NCBI RefSeq assembly: GCF_022761115.1
Contig: NZ_JAKWJS010000001.1
Span: forward strand, 682,001-746,000
DNA from: Dyella sp. RRB7
Lineage (GTDB): Bacteria > Pseudomonadota > Gammaproteobacteria > Xanthomonadales > Rhodanobacteraceae
Reading direction: 5' to 3'
Length of the DNA: 64,000 nucleotides
Positions 7,610 through 18,299 of this stretch are shown piece after piece. Positions within the stretch are counted from its first letter, which is position 1, and each line of letters begins with the position of its first letter. Below the pieces are notes generated by a model. It did no database searches, was not told the origin of the DNA, and saw only the letters and a program-made list of their open reading frames with translations. Both the position numbers and the translations under genes were made by a program.

Positions 7610-9793
7610 TTACTGCAGGCTTTCGCTGAGGATGCGCGGCGTCACGAAGATCAGCAGCTCCGCCTTGTCGCTTTCACGCGAGGTGTTGCGGAACAGGATG
7701 CCGATACCCGGGATGTCGCCCAGACCCGGCACCTTGGTCGCGGTGTTCTGCTTGGTGATCTCGTAGATGCCGCCCAGCACCACCGTCTGACCATTGTCGA
7801 CCAGCACCGAGGTGTTGATCTCGCGGGTATCGATGGTCGGCACCTGGCCACTGCCCGGTACCGTGATGTAGGAGTCCAGCGCATCCTTCTTCACGTTGAT
7901 CATCAGGTATACGCGGTTGTCGGCAGTGATGGTCGGCGTCACCTTCAGTTCCAGCACCGCGTCCTTGAACTGCACGGTGGCGGTGCCGCTGCCGGCCGCG
8001 CCGGTGGCGCTGTTCTGGTAGGTGACGTAGCCGATTTCCTGGCCTTGGCGGATCACCGCTTCCTGCTGGTTGGCGGTGATCACGCGAGGGCTGGAGATCA
8101 CTTCGCCACGGCCTTCGGTCTGCGCAGCGGACAGTTCCAGATCCAGTGCGTAGTTCTTGCCCAGGATGGCCAGGCCGAAGCTGCCGGCCGGGCTGCTCAC
8201 TGGCAGGTTCACATTGAGGCCGCTGGTGGTGCCGTCGCCACCATCGACACCACCCGTGGAGATCGTATTGTTGGAATTGACCTTCTTGCCCTGCAAGCCG
8301 AACTTGGCGCCCAGGTCGCGGGTGAAGTTGTCGGTAGCGATCACGATACGCGACTCGATCAGCACCTGCTGCACCGGCTTGTCGAGCACGGCTATCAGGT
8401 CCCGCAGCTCGCGGATCTTTTGCGGGTTGTCGTTGATCAGCAGGGTATTGGTGCGTTCGTCGAACGACACGCTACCACGCGAAGACAGGAAGCCGCGCGA
8501 CGCATTGGTGTTGCCGCTGCCACCGCCCTGGCTTTGCAGGCTGCCCTGGGTCAGCAGCTTGGCGATGTCCTTGGCCTTGCCATAGCTGATCGGCACATAG
8601 TCGGTCACCAGCTGGGCATTGTCTTCGGCTTTCAGGCGGGCATCGGCGATGCTCTGCTCGTACTTGGCCAGCTCTTCCTGCGGCGCGATCCAGATCACGT
8701 TGCCGTTCTGGCGCTTGTCCAGGCTCTTGGCGCGCAACACCACATCCAGCGCCTGGTCCCACGGCACGTTGACCAGTCGCAGCGTGACGCTGCCGCCCAC
8801 CGTGTCGGAAGCCACCAGGTTCAGGTTGGAGATGTCGGCGAGCAACTGTAGCGCCGAGCGCACCGGGATGTCCTGGAAGTTGAAGGTGACGCGGTTGCCG
8901 CTGTAGACCGGATCCTGGCCCTTGGCCAGCTTGCCATCGGGCGCCTTGTCGCTCTTCTTGGGAGCGACTTCGACCACGTACTGGTTGCCGCTCTGGTAGG
9001 CCGAGGTGTCCACCTGGCCCTTGATGGCGATCTCCATGTGCGCACCGCCACGGACACCAGCCTTGGTGACGATGGTCTGCACCGGGGTGGCGAAGTCGAG
9101 CACATCCAGGCGCTGGGCCAGGTTGGCGGGCAGATTCGCGTGATCTATGTCGATCACGACCTTGTCGCCCTGGCGCTTCATGTCGGCGTTGGCGCCGGCG
9201 CCGCTGAAGTCGATCAGGATGCGACCCTCGCCATTGGGACCACGGCGGAAGTCGATGTTGGATACCGCAGGCCCGGTCGCCAGCGACGGCAACGCCTTGG
9301 ATGGGTCAATGATGGCTGCCGTGGTGGTGGTCGCCGCGTCGGTACCGTTGTTCACGGTCAGCACGAGGCTGTTGCCTTCCACGCGGGAGCGATAGGTGGA
9401 GTCGCGCAGCAACTCCACTACCACGCGGGTCCGGCCACCGGCCGACACGGCGGAGACGCCGGTGGTCGAGCCCTTGCCGATATCGATATGCCGCGGCGCC
9501 GCGTTGTCGGTGTCGGCGAAGTCGACCGCAATGCGCGGCGGATTGCCGGTCGTGAAGATCTTCGGTTCGGGCACAGGCCCCTGCGCGAAGTTCAGATGCA
9601 GCTCGATGCGGCCGCCCGGCAGCGTGTCGTAGCTGATCTCCTTCAGGGTGCTGGTGGCGGCTGCCGCCGTGTTCGACCAGACGGCGCCCAGCGTCAGCAG
9701 GCCCATGATCATGTAACGGCTAGCCTGGCGCATGAAACGGCCCCGAACAGGTTGGATTTGGTAGGTCATTGCATCAGCCCCTGTGTTTCTCAT
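7610..9793 (-). CDS. pilQ: Type IV pilus secretin PilQ
   Basis: 727 residues from ATG 9793, which overlaps the pilP stop; MTYQ at 9769 is an alternative start. A signal peptide ends near the AAAA run at about 43-46. Two AMIN domains follow (about 50-140 and 185-280; peptidoglycan binding), then an STN/N-domain region (about 305-470). The C-terminal secretin domain ends with VPGLGDIPGIGILFRNTSRE and LLIFVTPRIL, typical of the family. The protein forms the outer-membrane ring through which the pilus leaves. Last gene of the pilMNOPQ operon, followed by a strong terminator. Length is normal for the family. Confidence 0.96.
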   Translation of the reverse strand: MRNTGADAMTYQIQPVRGRFMRQASRYMIMGLLTLGAVWSNTAAAATSTLKEISYDTLPGGRIELHLNFAQGPVPEPKIFTTGNPPRIAVDFADTDNAAPRHIDIGKGSTTGVSAVSAGGRTRVVVELLRDSTYRSRVEGNSLVLTVNNGTDAATTTTAAIIDPSKALPSLATGPAVSNIDFRRGPNGEGRILIDFSGAGANADMKRQGDKVVIDIDHANLPANLAQRLDVLDFATPVQTIVTKAGVRGGAHMEIAIKGQVDTSAYQSGNQYVVEVAPKKSDKAPDGKLAKGQDPVYSGNRVTFNFQDIPVRSALQLLADISNLNLVASDTVGGSVTLRLVNVPWDQALDVVLRAKSLDKRQNGNVIWIAPQEELAKYEQSIADARLKAEDNAQLVTDYVPISYGKAKDIAKLLTQGSLQSQGGGSGNTNASRGFLSSRGSVSFDERTNTLLINDNPQKIRELRDLIAVLDKPVQQVLIESRIVIATDNFTRDLGAKFGLQGKKVNSNNTISTGGVDGGDGTTSGLNVNLPVSSPAGSFGLAILGKNYALDLELSAAQTEGRGEVISSPRVITANQQEAVIRQGQEIGYVTYQNSATGAAGSGTATVQFKDAVLELKVTPTITADNRVYLMINVKKDALDSYITVPGSGQVPTIDTREINTSVLVDNGQTVVLGGIYEITKQNTATKVPGLGDIPGIGILFRNTSRESDKAELLIFVTPRILSESLQ

Positions 9794-10332
9794 TTCTCGC
9801 CGAGCGCGATGCTGGCGGGACGTTCCATCCAGCCACCATTTCCGTTGGAAACCAGTTCCACCAGGTCGATGTGGTCCTCGCTGATCGCGGTGATCCGACC
9901 GTAGTTCTGGCCCATGTATTCATTGCGATGGACGCGATGGATGACGCCACCGGGGTCCTTCACCAGCACTTCCATCCCGCCGCCGGTACCCACCGTGCCC
10001 ACCATCTTCAGGCTGTCCAGGGCAAACATCTCCAGCGGCTCCTTGGCCCGGTTCTCGTCCGGGCGCGGACCGTTGTTGGCGTTGCCCTGCTGCAGTTCGG
10101 CCGTGCTCGGGCTGAACGGGTCGCGACGATCCTGGTCGTTGTACTGGAAGGTCTCGAAGGTCTTGATCACGGGTAGCGGCGGAACCGGCGCGCCCTTCTT
10201 GTGCTTTTCCTGGTCAACCCAGTCGCGCAGATCGGACATGCCGCGAGTGCAGCCGCCGAGCACCAGCGCGGCAGCAAGCACCAACAGCACACGCAACACG
10301 CGAGTGGACCGGATGGCAGCCAACTTGCTCAT
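9790..10332 (-). CDS. pilP: Type IV pilus assembly lipoprotein PilP
   Basis: 180 residues. A lipoprotein signal peptide ends in Leu-Gly-Gly-Cys with Cys28 as the lipidation site. The mature part carries the PilP region (YNDQDRRDPFSPS near residues 65-78 and the beta domain with VGTVGTGGGMEVLV). It links the PilNO inner-membrane complex to the secretin PilQ in the periplasm. The stop overlaps the pilQ start by 4 bases and the start overlaps the pilO stop. Confidence 0.94.
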   Translation of the reverse strand: MSKLAAIRSTRVLRVLLVLAAALVLGGCTRGMSDLRDWVDQEKHKKGAPVPPLPVIKTFETFQYNDQDRRDPFSPSTAELQQGNANNGPRPDENRAKEPLEMFALDSLKMVGTVGTGGGMEVLVKDPGGVIHRVHRNEYMGQNYGRITAISEDHIDLVELVSNGNGGWMERPASIALGEK

Positions 10333-11045
10333 TTCTGGCCCCCTGTCTTCGCGGCCGCCTTGCCGTTTGCCGGCTTGCCACCTGACGACTTGGCATTGGC
10401 CTCCTTGGCCGCGGCGCTCTCGTCATCTTCCAGGTAGCGATAGGTTTTGACCGTACCCTGCAGCACCAGCAGGCCATTGGCGGCCACCGGAGCGCCCTTC
10501 GCATCCTTGGCGTCCTTGGTCTTGGGCGTCAACGAGACATCGTGCAAGGTCAGGATCACCACGCGAGGCAGCGAGGCCACGCCGCTGATGAAGGTACCGA
10601 ACTGGTGATAGGTGCCCACCATGCGCAGCTGGATCGGCTTCTCCGCATAGAAGTCCTTGGGCGATTCCGGACCCGGCTGGAACAGCTCGGTCTCCAGGCC
10701 CGCCGACAATGCCGTCTGCGAGATATCCACCAGCAGCTCGGGCATCTCGGTCTTGCTGGGCAGCTGGCGCAATAGCTGGCGCAGCATGTCCTGCATTTCG
10801 TCGAGCTGCTGCTGCAGCGCCTCGAGATTGGCCGACTTGGCCTGCTTCTGCGAGAACTCCTGCTTGAGCTGCTCTTCCTTGGCGACCGCCTGCTCCAGCG
10901 TGCTCTGCTGGTCACTGACGTAGAGGTACCAGCCAAAGAACACGACCAGGACGAACACCAGTCCGGTGAAGAAGATCTTGATCGACTGCGGCCAGCCGCC
11001 GATGTTGTTGCGGTCGAGATTTTGCAGGTCGCTGAGGAACTTCAT
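10329..11045 (-). CDS. pilO: Type IV pilus inner-membrane protein PilO
   Basis: 238 residues: a short cytoplasmic N-terminus, one membrane helix (about 24-43), a coiled coil (about 48-95, rich in Glu, Gln and Lys) and a ferredoxin-like periplasmic domain. An Ala/Lys-rich tail follows after about residue 200. It pairs with PilN to form the alignment complex between the PilM ring and PilP/PilQ. The gene abuts pilN: its start at 11045 shares the last base of the pilN stop. Confidence 0.94.
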   Translation of the reverse strand: MKFLSDLQNLDRNNIGGWPQSIKIFFTGLVFVLVVFFGWYLYVSDQQSTLEQAVAKEEQLKQEFSQKQAKSANLEALQQQLDEMQDMLRQLLRQLPSKTEMPELLVDISQTALSAGLETELFQPGPESPKDFYAEKPIQLRMVGTYHQFGTFISGVASLPRVVILTLHDVSLTPKTKDAKDAKGAPVAANGLLVLQGTVKTYRYLEDDESAAAKEANAKSSGGKPANGKAAAKTGGQK

Positions 11046-11724
11046 TATTTGGTTCCTCCGTTACCTTGCGGGCTCGCCGGCTTGCCAGCCGAGGCGGCGG
11101 GGGCGGGCTTGGCCGCACCCGGATTGGCCGAGGGCAGGATGGGCGCGTGATCGTCGCTGGCGTCGTCGCCGTTCTCGTCCGACTTGGGCCGGCTCAGCGC
11201 CACATCCAGGCCGAAGGCGTACGGCATGCGCGAGTCGCCATGCGTGTTCTCCGTCTTGCGCAGGTCGGCATGTCCCATCCACGGCGATGCCTCGATGTTG
11301 CGCATGTATTCGGCCACGCTGGCGTTGGACTGGGCCACGCCGTCGAGCGTCATCGAATCGCCGGTCTGCTTGAGGCCGCCCAGGCGCGCACTGGCCGGGA
11401 TGGTTTTCACCAGCTCGTCGAACAGATGCACCATCTGCGAGCGGTTGGCCTGCAGCTGCTCGATGATCTGCTTGCGGGCCAGCAGGCGCGAACGCACGGT
11501 TTCCAGATCCTTGATCTTGGCGAGGCGCTCGTCGAGTTGTTTGATCTCGCCCTGCAGGTAGCTGTTGCGTTCGGTCTGGTTGTCGATGCGCTGGTCCATC
11601 CAGAACGCCCATACGAACAGCACCAGCACCGCCGCCACGAAGGCCGCGGCCAGCTGCAGGAAGAACTCGCGCTCGCGCTGCTTGCGGCGCTCGGCGCGCC
11701 ACGGAAGTAGGTTGATATGTGCCA

Positions 11725-11725
<1 letters not shown>
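11045..11725 (-). CDS. pilN: Type IV pilus inner-membrane protein PilN
   Basis: 226 residues. The N-terminal INLLPWR motif (residues 4-10), the conserved PilM-binding peptide, is present. A membrane helix (about 22-43), a coiled coil (about 48-85) and a ferredoxin-like domain follow. The tail is Ala/Pro/Lys-rich and longer than in many relatives. The start at 11725 shares one base with the end of pilM. Role: couples cytoplasmic PilM to the periplasmic PilO/PilP part of the pilus machine. Confidence 0.95.
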
Positions 11726-12868
<1,143 letters not shown>

Positions 12869-12987
12869 TGGTATACGAGCTTTTTCTCGACACATTCGCG
12901 TGACGGCATCCACACTTGCACAAAGCCGTCGAATGGCCTGTTTTTTGCTGTGACACCCGCGGTTCATGCCGCAGATACTGCTACATC

Positions 12988-12993
12988 TATACT
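12988..12993 (+). promoter_or_regulatory. Candidate -10 box for mrcA
   Basis: TATACT lies 40 bases before the chosen mrcA start. No good -35 hexamer is visible at normal spacing, so this is weak. Confidence 0.3.
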
Positions 12994-13032
12994 CTGTCTT
13001 GTTTTGACTTACGTCTCGCAAACACCCAAATC

Positions 13033-15555
13033 ATGCAAATTCTTAAGCGGTTGCTGCGCTGGATCCTGGTCCTGGCTTTTACAGGCTTGCTGCTGGGCGT
13101 TGCGGCCATTGGCGTGGCGTACTGGCTGATCTCCCCCCGGCTCCCCTCAGTGGATGTCCTTAAGGACTATCACATGCAGGTGCCGCTGCGTGTACTCACC
13201 GCGGACGGCAAGCTGATCGCAAGCTTTGGTGAGACGCGACGCATCCCGGTCGCCATCGCCAACGTGCCCGAGCGGCTCAAGCATGCGGTACTGGCCGCCG
13301 AGGATGCCAGCTTCTACCAGCACCCCGGGGTGGACTGGCATGGCATTGCCCGTGCCGGCTGGCATGTCATCACGTCGGGCGGCGACAAGGGGCCGGGCGG
13401 TTCCACCATCACCCAGCAGGTGGCGCGCAACTTCTTCCTCAGCCCGGAAAAGCTGTACTCGCGCAAACTGACCGAGATCTTCATCGCCCTGCGCATGGAG
13501 AGCGAGCTGACCAAGGACCAGATCCTGGAGCTCTATCTCAACAAGATGTTCCTGGGCCACCGCTCCTACGGCGTGGCGGCGGCAGCCTCGTACTACTACG
13601 GCAAGACCCTGGACCAGCTCAGCGTGGCCGAATGCGCCACCCTGGCCTCGACCTTCCAGTTGCCCTCGGTGGTCAACCCGCTCAACAACCCCAAGCGCAT
13701 GATCGCCCGCCGCAACTGGGTGCTGGGCCAGATGCTGGAAAACCACTACATCAGCAAGGAAGAGTACGAACAGGCCCTTGCCGAGGCCAACAACGCCTCC
13801 CCGCATGAACCGGCCATCGAGGTGGATGCGCCTTACCTGGCCGAAATGGTGCGCCTGCAGGTGCTCGACCGCCTGGGCAATGACGCGCTCACCGAGGGCT
13901 ATGTGGTGAAGACCACGGTGCAGAGCGGCCGCCAGCAGGCGGCCGTGGATGCCGTGCGCGCCGGCCTGATCGACTACGACCGCCGCCATGGCTGGCGCGG
14001 CCCCGAGGCCCACCAGGAGCTGGCCGCCGACGCCGGCAACGACGATTTCGACCGCGCGCTGGCCGGCTATACCGATATCTCCGGCATGGACCCTGGCATC
14101 GTCACTGCCGTCTCGGCGAACGAAGCCAGCATCTACCTGCCCAGCCGCGAGCAGGTCACGCTGAACCTGGACGCCATGAGCTGGGCGCGCCCGCGTATCG
14201 ATGACACCCGCGTCGGCGCAGCCCCCAAGAACGTGGCCGCCGTCCTCAAGCGCGGCGATATCGTGCGCGTGTCGCGCGACGAGAAGGGCCAGTGGCAGCT
14301 CACCCAGATCCCGGCCGCCCAGGGCGCGCTGGCCTCGATCAACCCGGAAGACGGCTCCCTGCAGGCCCTGGTAGGCGGCTTCAACTTCCTGCGCAGCAAG
14401 TTCAACCGTGCCGTGATGGCCGCCCGCCAGCCGGGTTCGAGCTTCAAGCCGTTCATCTATTCGGCCGCGTTCGAGCGGGGCTTTACCCCGGCGTCCATCG
14501 TCAACGACGCACCGCTGGCCCTGCCCGACCCGTCGCGGCCCGGCGGCCTGTGGACGCCGTCCAACGACGACGACAAGTTCGACGGCCCGATCCGCCTGCG
14601 CGAAGCCCTGGTCCAGTCCAAGAACCTGGTCTCGGTGCGCCTGCTCGATGCGATCGGGGTGCGCTACGCGCGTGACTACGTGACCCGCTTCGGCTTCAGC
14701 CTCGACTCGCTGCCCGCCAACCTGTCGATGGCCCTGGGCACCGCCTCCGTGTCGCCGATGAGCATGGCCCGCGGCTATGCCGTGTTCGCCAACGGCGGTT
14801 ACCTGGTGACGCCGTACTTCATCAGCGAGATCGACGACCGCGACGGCAAGCCGGTGTATGCCGCCAACCCCGCACGCGCCTGCCGCACCTGCGCCGAGCG
14901 CCTGCTGGATACCCGCCCTCCCGGCCCGCCGCCGGCCAGCACCACGCCGGCCAATGCCATGGCCGCCGCCAGCACGGTCGCGCCGCCCGCCTCGGGCAGC
15001 GTGGCCGGGGTCGGCGACGCCGTGTTGCCGGCCGACACCCATGACGGCGCGCATCCGCCGGTACTGGCCCCGCAGGTCATCGACGTGCGCAACGACTACC
15101 TGATCACCTCGCTGATGCAGGATGTGATCAAGCGCGGCACCGGCTCGGCCGCCATGGCGCTGGGCCGCGACGACCTGGCCGGCAAGACCGGCTCCACCAA
15201 CGACCACCGCGACGCCTGGTTCTCCGGCTTCAACGGCAACCTGGTCACCGCCGTGTGGGTGGGCTTCGACGATTTCAGCTCGCTCGGCAAGGGCGAGTTC
15301 GGCGCCAAGGCGGCGCTGCCCATCTGGATGTCCTACATGGGCGCGGCCTTGAAGGACCAGCCGTCATCGGCCTTGCCGATGCCGCCGGGTATCAGTACGG
15401 TGCAGATCGACCGGTCCAGCGGACTGCCTGCCGGCGCGGGCGATCCGAACAGCATGCCCGAGATCTTCAAGGTGGAGGACGTGGATCGCTTGCGCAACCA
15501 GGCCAACCAGCAGCAGGAGGATCAGGACCAGCAGCACGCCTACGACATCTTCTGA
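13033..15555 (+). CDS. mrcA: Penicillin-binding protein 1A (bifunctional transglycosylase/transpeptidase)
   Basis: 840 residues from ATG 13033; the frame is open upstream, but only this start places the membrane anchor (about 8-32) at the N-terminus. The glycosyltransferase domain has AAEDASFYQHPG with catalytic Glu90 and GGSTITQQVARN. The transpeptidase domain has SSFK (Ser469 active site, Lys472), SKN (529-531) and KTGS (Lys718). It polymerises and cross-links peptidoglycan in the periplasm. An Ala/Pro-rich insertion containing CRTC lies between SKN and KTG. Divergent from pilM, as in many gammaproteobacteria. Confidence 0.96.
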   Translation: MQILKRLLRWILVLAFTGLLLGVAAIGVAYWLISPRLPSVDVLKDYHMQVPLRVLTADGKLIASFGETRRIPVAIANVPERLKHAVLAAEDASFYQHPGVDWHGIARAGWHVITSGGDKGPGGSTITQQVARNFFLSPEKLYSRKLTEIFIALRMESELTKDQILELYLNKMFLGHRSYGVAAAASYYYGKTLDQLSVAECATLASTFQLPSVVNPLNNPKRMIARRNWVLGQMLENHYISKEEYEQALAEANNASPHEPAIEVDAPYLAEMVRLQVLDRLGNDALTEGYVVKTTVQSGRQQAAVDAVRAGLIDYDRRHGWRGPEAHQELAADAGNDDFDRALAGYTDISGMDPGIVTAVSANEASIYLPSREQVTLNLDAMSWARPRIDDTRVGAAPKNVAAVLKRGDIVRVSRDEKGQWQLTQIPAAQGALASINPEDGSLQALVGGFNFLRSKFNRAVMAARQPGSSFKPFIYSAAFERGFTPASIVNDAPLALPDPSRPGGLWTPSNDDDKFDGPIRLREALVQSKNLVSVRLLDAIGVRYARDYVTRFGFSLDSLPANLSMALGTASVSPMSMARGYAVFANGGYLVTPYFISEIDDRDGKPVYAANPARACRTCAERLLDTRPPGPPPASTTPANAMAAASTVAPPASGSVAGVGDAVLPADTHDGAHPPVLAPQVIDVRNDYLITSLMQDVIKRGTGSAAMALGRDDLAGKTGSTNDHRDAWFSGFNGNLVTAVWVGFDDFSSLGKGEFGAKAALPIWMSYMGAALKDQPSSALPMPPGISTVQIDRSSGLPAGAGDPNSMPEIFKVEDVDRLRNQANQQQEDQDQQHAYDIF

Positions 15556-15624
15556 CAAGCCGGGATCCATCGCCCGGCAACCGCGTTCGCCCTTGCGAAC
15601 GCCAGCTTTCCGGAGGAATGAGGC

Positions 15625-16299
15625 ATGGCACGAGGCGAACACCATCGCATCCACGCGCAGGACCGTCTGCAGCGCAATCGCCAGCGCGTCGCCCAGGAGG
15701 CGGCGCGATTGATGAGCGAGCACGGCATCCGCGATTTCCACCACGCCAAGGTCAAGGCCGCCGAGCGGCTTGGCATCCTCGAAGCGCAGGCACTACCGCG
15801 CAACAACGAGATCGAACAGGCGCTGCGTGAACACCAGCGCATCTTCCACGCCGACAGCCAGCCACAGTTGCTGCAGGAGCGCCGCGAGGCCGCCGTCGAA
15901 GCCATGCGCTTCCTGGAGCGCTTCGAGCCTCGCCTGGTCGGCGCCGTGCTCGACGGCACCGCCGACTCCCATTCGGCCGTATGCCTGCACCTGTTCTGCG
16001 ACACCCCCGAAACCGTGGTGCTGTTCCTGCAGGAGCGTGGCGTTCCCCTGACCCAGCAGACACGACGCCTGCGCGTGTCACGGGACGAGCAGGAGGAATA
16101 TCCGGTACTGCTTTTTTCCGCCGACAACCTTCCGTTCGACCTCACCGTGCTGCCACGCAATGCGCTGCGGCAACCTCCGCTGGATCGCATCGACGAGAAG
16201 CCCATGCGCCGCGCCACGCTGGCGGCGGTAGAAGAACTGCTGGCCACCACGGACGAGGAAGACGAGTTCGAGCGGATGCTGTCGTCGGCATTGCGCTGA
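15625..16299 (+). CDS. Conserved-looking hypothetical protein behind mrcA
   Basis: 224 residues, soluble, no signal peptide or membrane helix. Start ATG 15625 has a good ribosome site (CGGAGGAATGAGG). The N-terminal 60 residues are basic and helical (RIHAQDRLQRNRQRVAQEAA). The middle part (about 110-175) looks like an alpha/beta domain that could resemble a nucleotidyltransferase fold. The C-terminus is acidic. I do not recognise a catalytic motif and assign no function. It follows mrcA by 69 bases with no terminator between, so co-transcription is possible. A strong terminator lies after it. Confidence 0.75.
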   Translation: MARGEHHRIHAQDRLQRNRQRVAQEAARLMSEHGIRDFHHAKVKAAERLGILEAQALPRNNEIEQALREHQRIFHADSQPQLLQERREAAVEAMRFLERFEPRLVGAVLDGTADSHSAVCLHLFCDTPETVVLFLQERGVPLTQQTRRLRVSRDEQEEYPVLLFSADNLPFDLTVLPRNALRQPPLDRIDEKPMRRATLAAVEELLATTDEEDEFERMLSSALR

Positions 16300-16348
16300 C
16301 ACAGGGCGCGTGCAAGACACGCTTCCCGCCAACAACAAGGCAATAAAA

Positions 16349-16380
16349 AACGCCCCGGCATGACCGGGGCGTTCTTTTTA
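16349..16380. terminator. Bidirectional terminator between the mrcA unit and gltA
   Basis: A perfect 10-base stem (16349-16358 with 16364-16373), loop CATGA, T-rich tail on the right and A-run on the left. It ends both the rightward unknown gene and the leftward gltA. Confidence 0.85.
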
Positions 16381-16398
16381 CGGCGACGGCAAGGGCGC

Positions 16399-17694
16399 TT
16401 AGCGCTTGTCCGCCGGCACGTAGTTGCGCACGTCCGAACCCGTGTAGATCTGGCGCGGGCGACCGATGCGCGAGCCTGGGGTTTCGTGCTGTTCGATCCA
16501 ATGCGAGATCCAGCCGGCGGTGCGCGCAATGGCGAACATCACGGTGAACATCTCGGTCGGGATGCCCAGGGCCTTGTAGATGATGCCCGAGTAGAAGTCG
16601 ACGTTCGGGTACAGCTTGCGCTCGACGAAGTAGTCGTCCTTCAGCGCAGCCTCTTCCAGCTTCATCGCCACGTCGAGCAGCGGGTCGTTGATGCCCAGCT
16701 CGTTGAGCACCTTGTGGGTCATCTCGCGGATGATCTTGGCGCGCGGGTCGAAGTTCTTGTAGACGCGGTGGCCGAAGCCCATCAGGCGGAAGTTGTCGTT
16801 CTTGTCCTTGGCGCGCTTGACGGCCGTTTCGACCTTGTCCGCCGTGCCGATCTCCTCGAGCATCTTCAGCACCGCCTCGTTGGCGCCGCCGTGTGCCGGG
16901 CCCCACAGCGCGGTGATGCCGGCGGCGATCGATGCATACGGGTTGGCACCGGTCGAGCCAACCAGGCGCACCGTCGAGGTGGACGCATTCTGCTCGTGGT
17001 CGGCATGCAGGATGAACAGCAGGTCCAGCGCCTTGGCGGCCACCGGGCTCAGCTCCAGCGGTTCGCTCGGCACTTCGAACATCATGTGCAGGAAGCGGTC
17101 GACATACTCGAGGTTGTTGCGCGGATAGCGGAACGGCCAGCCGATCGAATAGCGGTAGCAGGCGGCGGCGATGGTCGGCATCTTGGCGATCAGGCGGATC
17201 GCGGCCAGCTTGCGGTCGTCCGCGTTATCGACGTCCAGGTCGTCATGGTAGAAAGCCGACAGCGAAGCGACCGAAGCGGCCAGCATGGCCATCGGATGCG
17301 CGTCGTGATGGAAGCCCTGGAAGAAGTTCTTCAGCGACTCGTGCATCATCGTGTGATGCGTGATCTGGTGCTCGAAGGTGCTGAATTCCTGCTTGTTCGG
17401 CAGTTCGCCATTGAGCAGCAGGTAGGCCACTTCGAGGAAGCTGGATTTCTCGGCCAGCTGCTCGATCGGGTAACCGCGGTACAGCAGCACGCCCTCGTCG
17501 CCATCGATATAGGTGATCGCGCTCTTGGTGCTGGCGGTGCTGCCGTAACCCGGGTCGTAGGTGAAGTGGCCCGTGTCCTTGTACAGCGTGCCGATGTCGA
17601 TGCATGCGGGACCGAGCGTACCGCTGAGCAGGGGCAATTCACTGCTGCGCTTGGTCGACTCATCCACCAACTTGACGATCTTGGAATCGGACAC
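16399..17694 (-). CDS. gltA: Citrate synthase
   Basis: 431 residues, the usual size of the hexameric type II enzyme. It condenses oxaloacetate with acetyl-CoA at the entry to the citric acid cycle. Family residues are visible: [14 protein letters not shown] with a substrate-binding His, [12 protein letters not shown] with the catalytic His region, [13 protein letters not shown], and the C-terminal [11 protein letters not shown]. The start is taken as GTG 17694 because an excellent ribosome site (AAGGAGG) lies 5 bases upstream. The open frame continues to 17826 (MTYV at 17718), but those starts lack such a site. The terminator on its 3' side is shared with the opposite gene. Confidence 0.96.
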   Translation of the reverse strand: MSDSKIVKLVDESTKRSSELPLLSGTLGPACIDIGTLYKDTGHFTYDPGYGSTASTKSAITYIDGDEGVLLYRGYPIEQLAEKSSFLEVAYLLLNGELPNKQEFSTFEHQITHHTMMHESLKNFFQGFHHDAHPMAMLAASVASLSAFYHDDLDVDNADDRKLAAIRLIAKMPTIAAACYRYSIGWPFRYPRNNLEYVDRFLHMMFEVPSEPLELSPVAAKALDLLFILHADHEQNASTSTVRLVGSTGANPYASIAAGITALWGPAHGGANEAVLKMLEEIGTADKVETAVKRAKDKNDNFRLMGFGHRVYKNFDPRAKIIREMTHKVLNELGINDPLLDVAMKLEEAALKDDYFVERKLYPNVDFYSGIIYKALGIPTEMFTVMFAIARTAGWISHWIEQHETPGSRIGRPRQIYTGSDVRNYVPADKR

Positions 17695-17861
17695 AGAAAC
17701 CTCCTTCACGTATGTCATCGCCGGCGTATCGCGATAGCGCGAGGCCGGCGAGGTAGGGTTGATGTCGCCGTGGGGAAAGTATCGCGACACCTCAGTCACC
17801 ATTATCGCACATCGATTCGGGAACATGCCCTAGCGGATGGTCGGATGGCGGACGCTAAAAA

Positions 17862-17891
17862 GCACGGGGCGAGCCTGAGCTCGCCCCGTGC
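17862..17891 (-). terminator. Terminator after rpmE2
   Basis: A perfect 13-base stem (17862-17874 with 17879-17891), loop CTGA, then TTTTT when read on the minus strand. Confidence 0.85.
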
Positions 17892-17946
17892 GATGTGCAT
17901 GTCAACGCCACGTCATCGCAGCGTCACAGCAGGCGTTAGCGCGCGA

Positions 17947-18192
17947 TTACTTCTGCGCGTAGCGACGACGGAACTTGTCGACGCGGCCGCCGGTGTCCAG
18001 CGACTTCTGCTTGCCGGTGTAGAACGGATGGGAATGGCTGGAGATATCCACCTTGATCAGCGGGTACTCGTTGCCGTCTTCCCACTTGACGGTTTCCTTG
18101 GTGGCGATCGTCGAACGCGTGAGGAACGCGAAGTCGGACGACAGGTCCTGGAACACCACCGGGCGATAATTCGGATGGATATCGGGCTTCAT
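17947..18192 (-). CDS. rpmE2: Ribosomal protein L31, type B (zinc-free form)
   Basis: 81 residues, beginning [16 protein letters not shown] and ending with the [10 protein letters not shown] and [10 protein letters not shown] blocks of bL31. It has no cysteines, so it is the zinc-independent type B paralogue that in many bacteria replaces the zinc-binding form during zinc shortage. No Zur-like operator was recognised in the short gap upstream. Single gene with its own terminator. Confidence 0.95.
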   Translation of the reverse strand: MKPDIHPNYRPVVFQDLSSDFAFLTRSTIATKETVKWEDGNEYPLIKVDISSHSHPFYTGKQKSLDTGGRVDKFRRRYAQK

Positions 18193-18299
18193 GACTGACT
18201 CAAAGCGGTGGGTGAAAAGAGCGGCATTTTAACTACAGACCTGGACCATTGGCAAGCCCGTCAGTGACTTGGCCTGTCCGGGCGCGCCAGGCGGGGCGT

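Noticed and set aside
13147-15207. Leftward open frame opposite mrcA (about 690 codons)
   Set aside because: Shadow of mrcA; low-complexity His/Gly/Arg composition, no motifs.
17695-17826. Longer citrate synthase starting at 17826 or 17718
   Set aside because: The GTG at 17694 has an excellent ribosome site and gives the normal family length.
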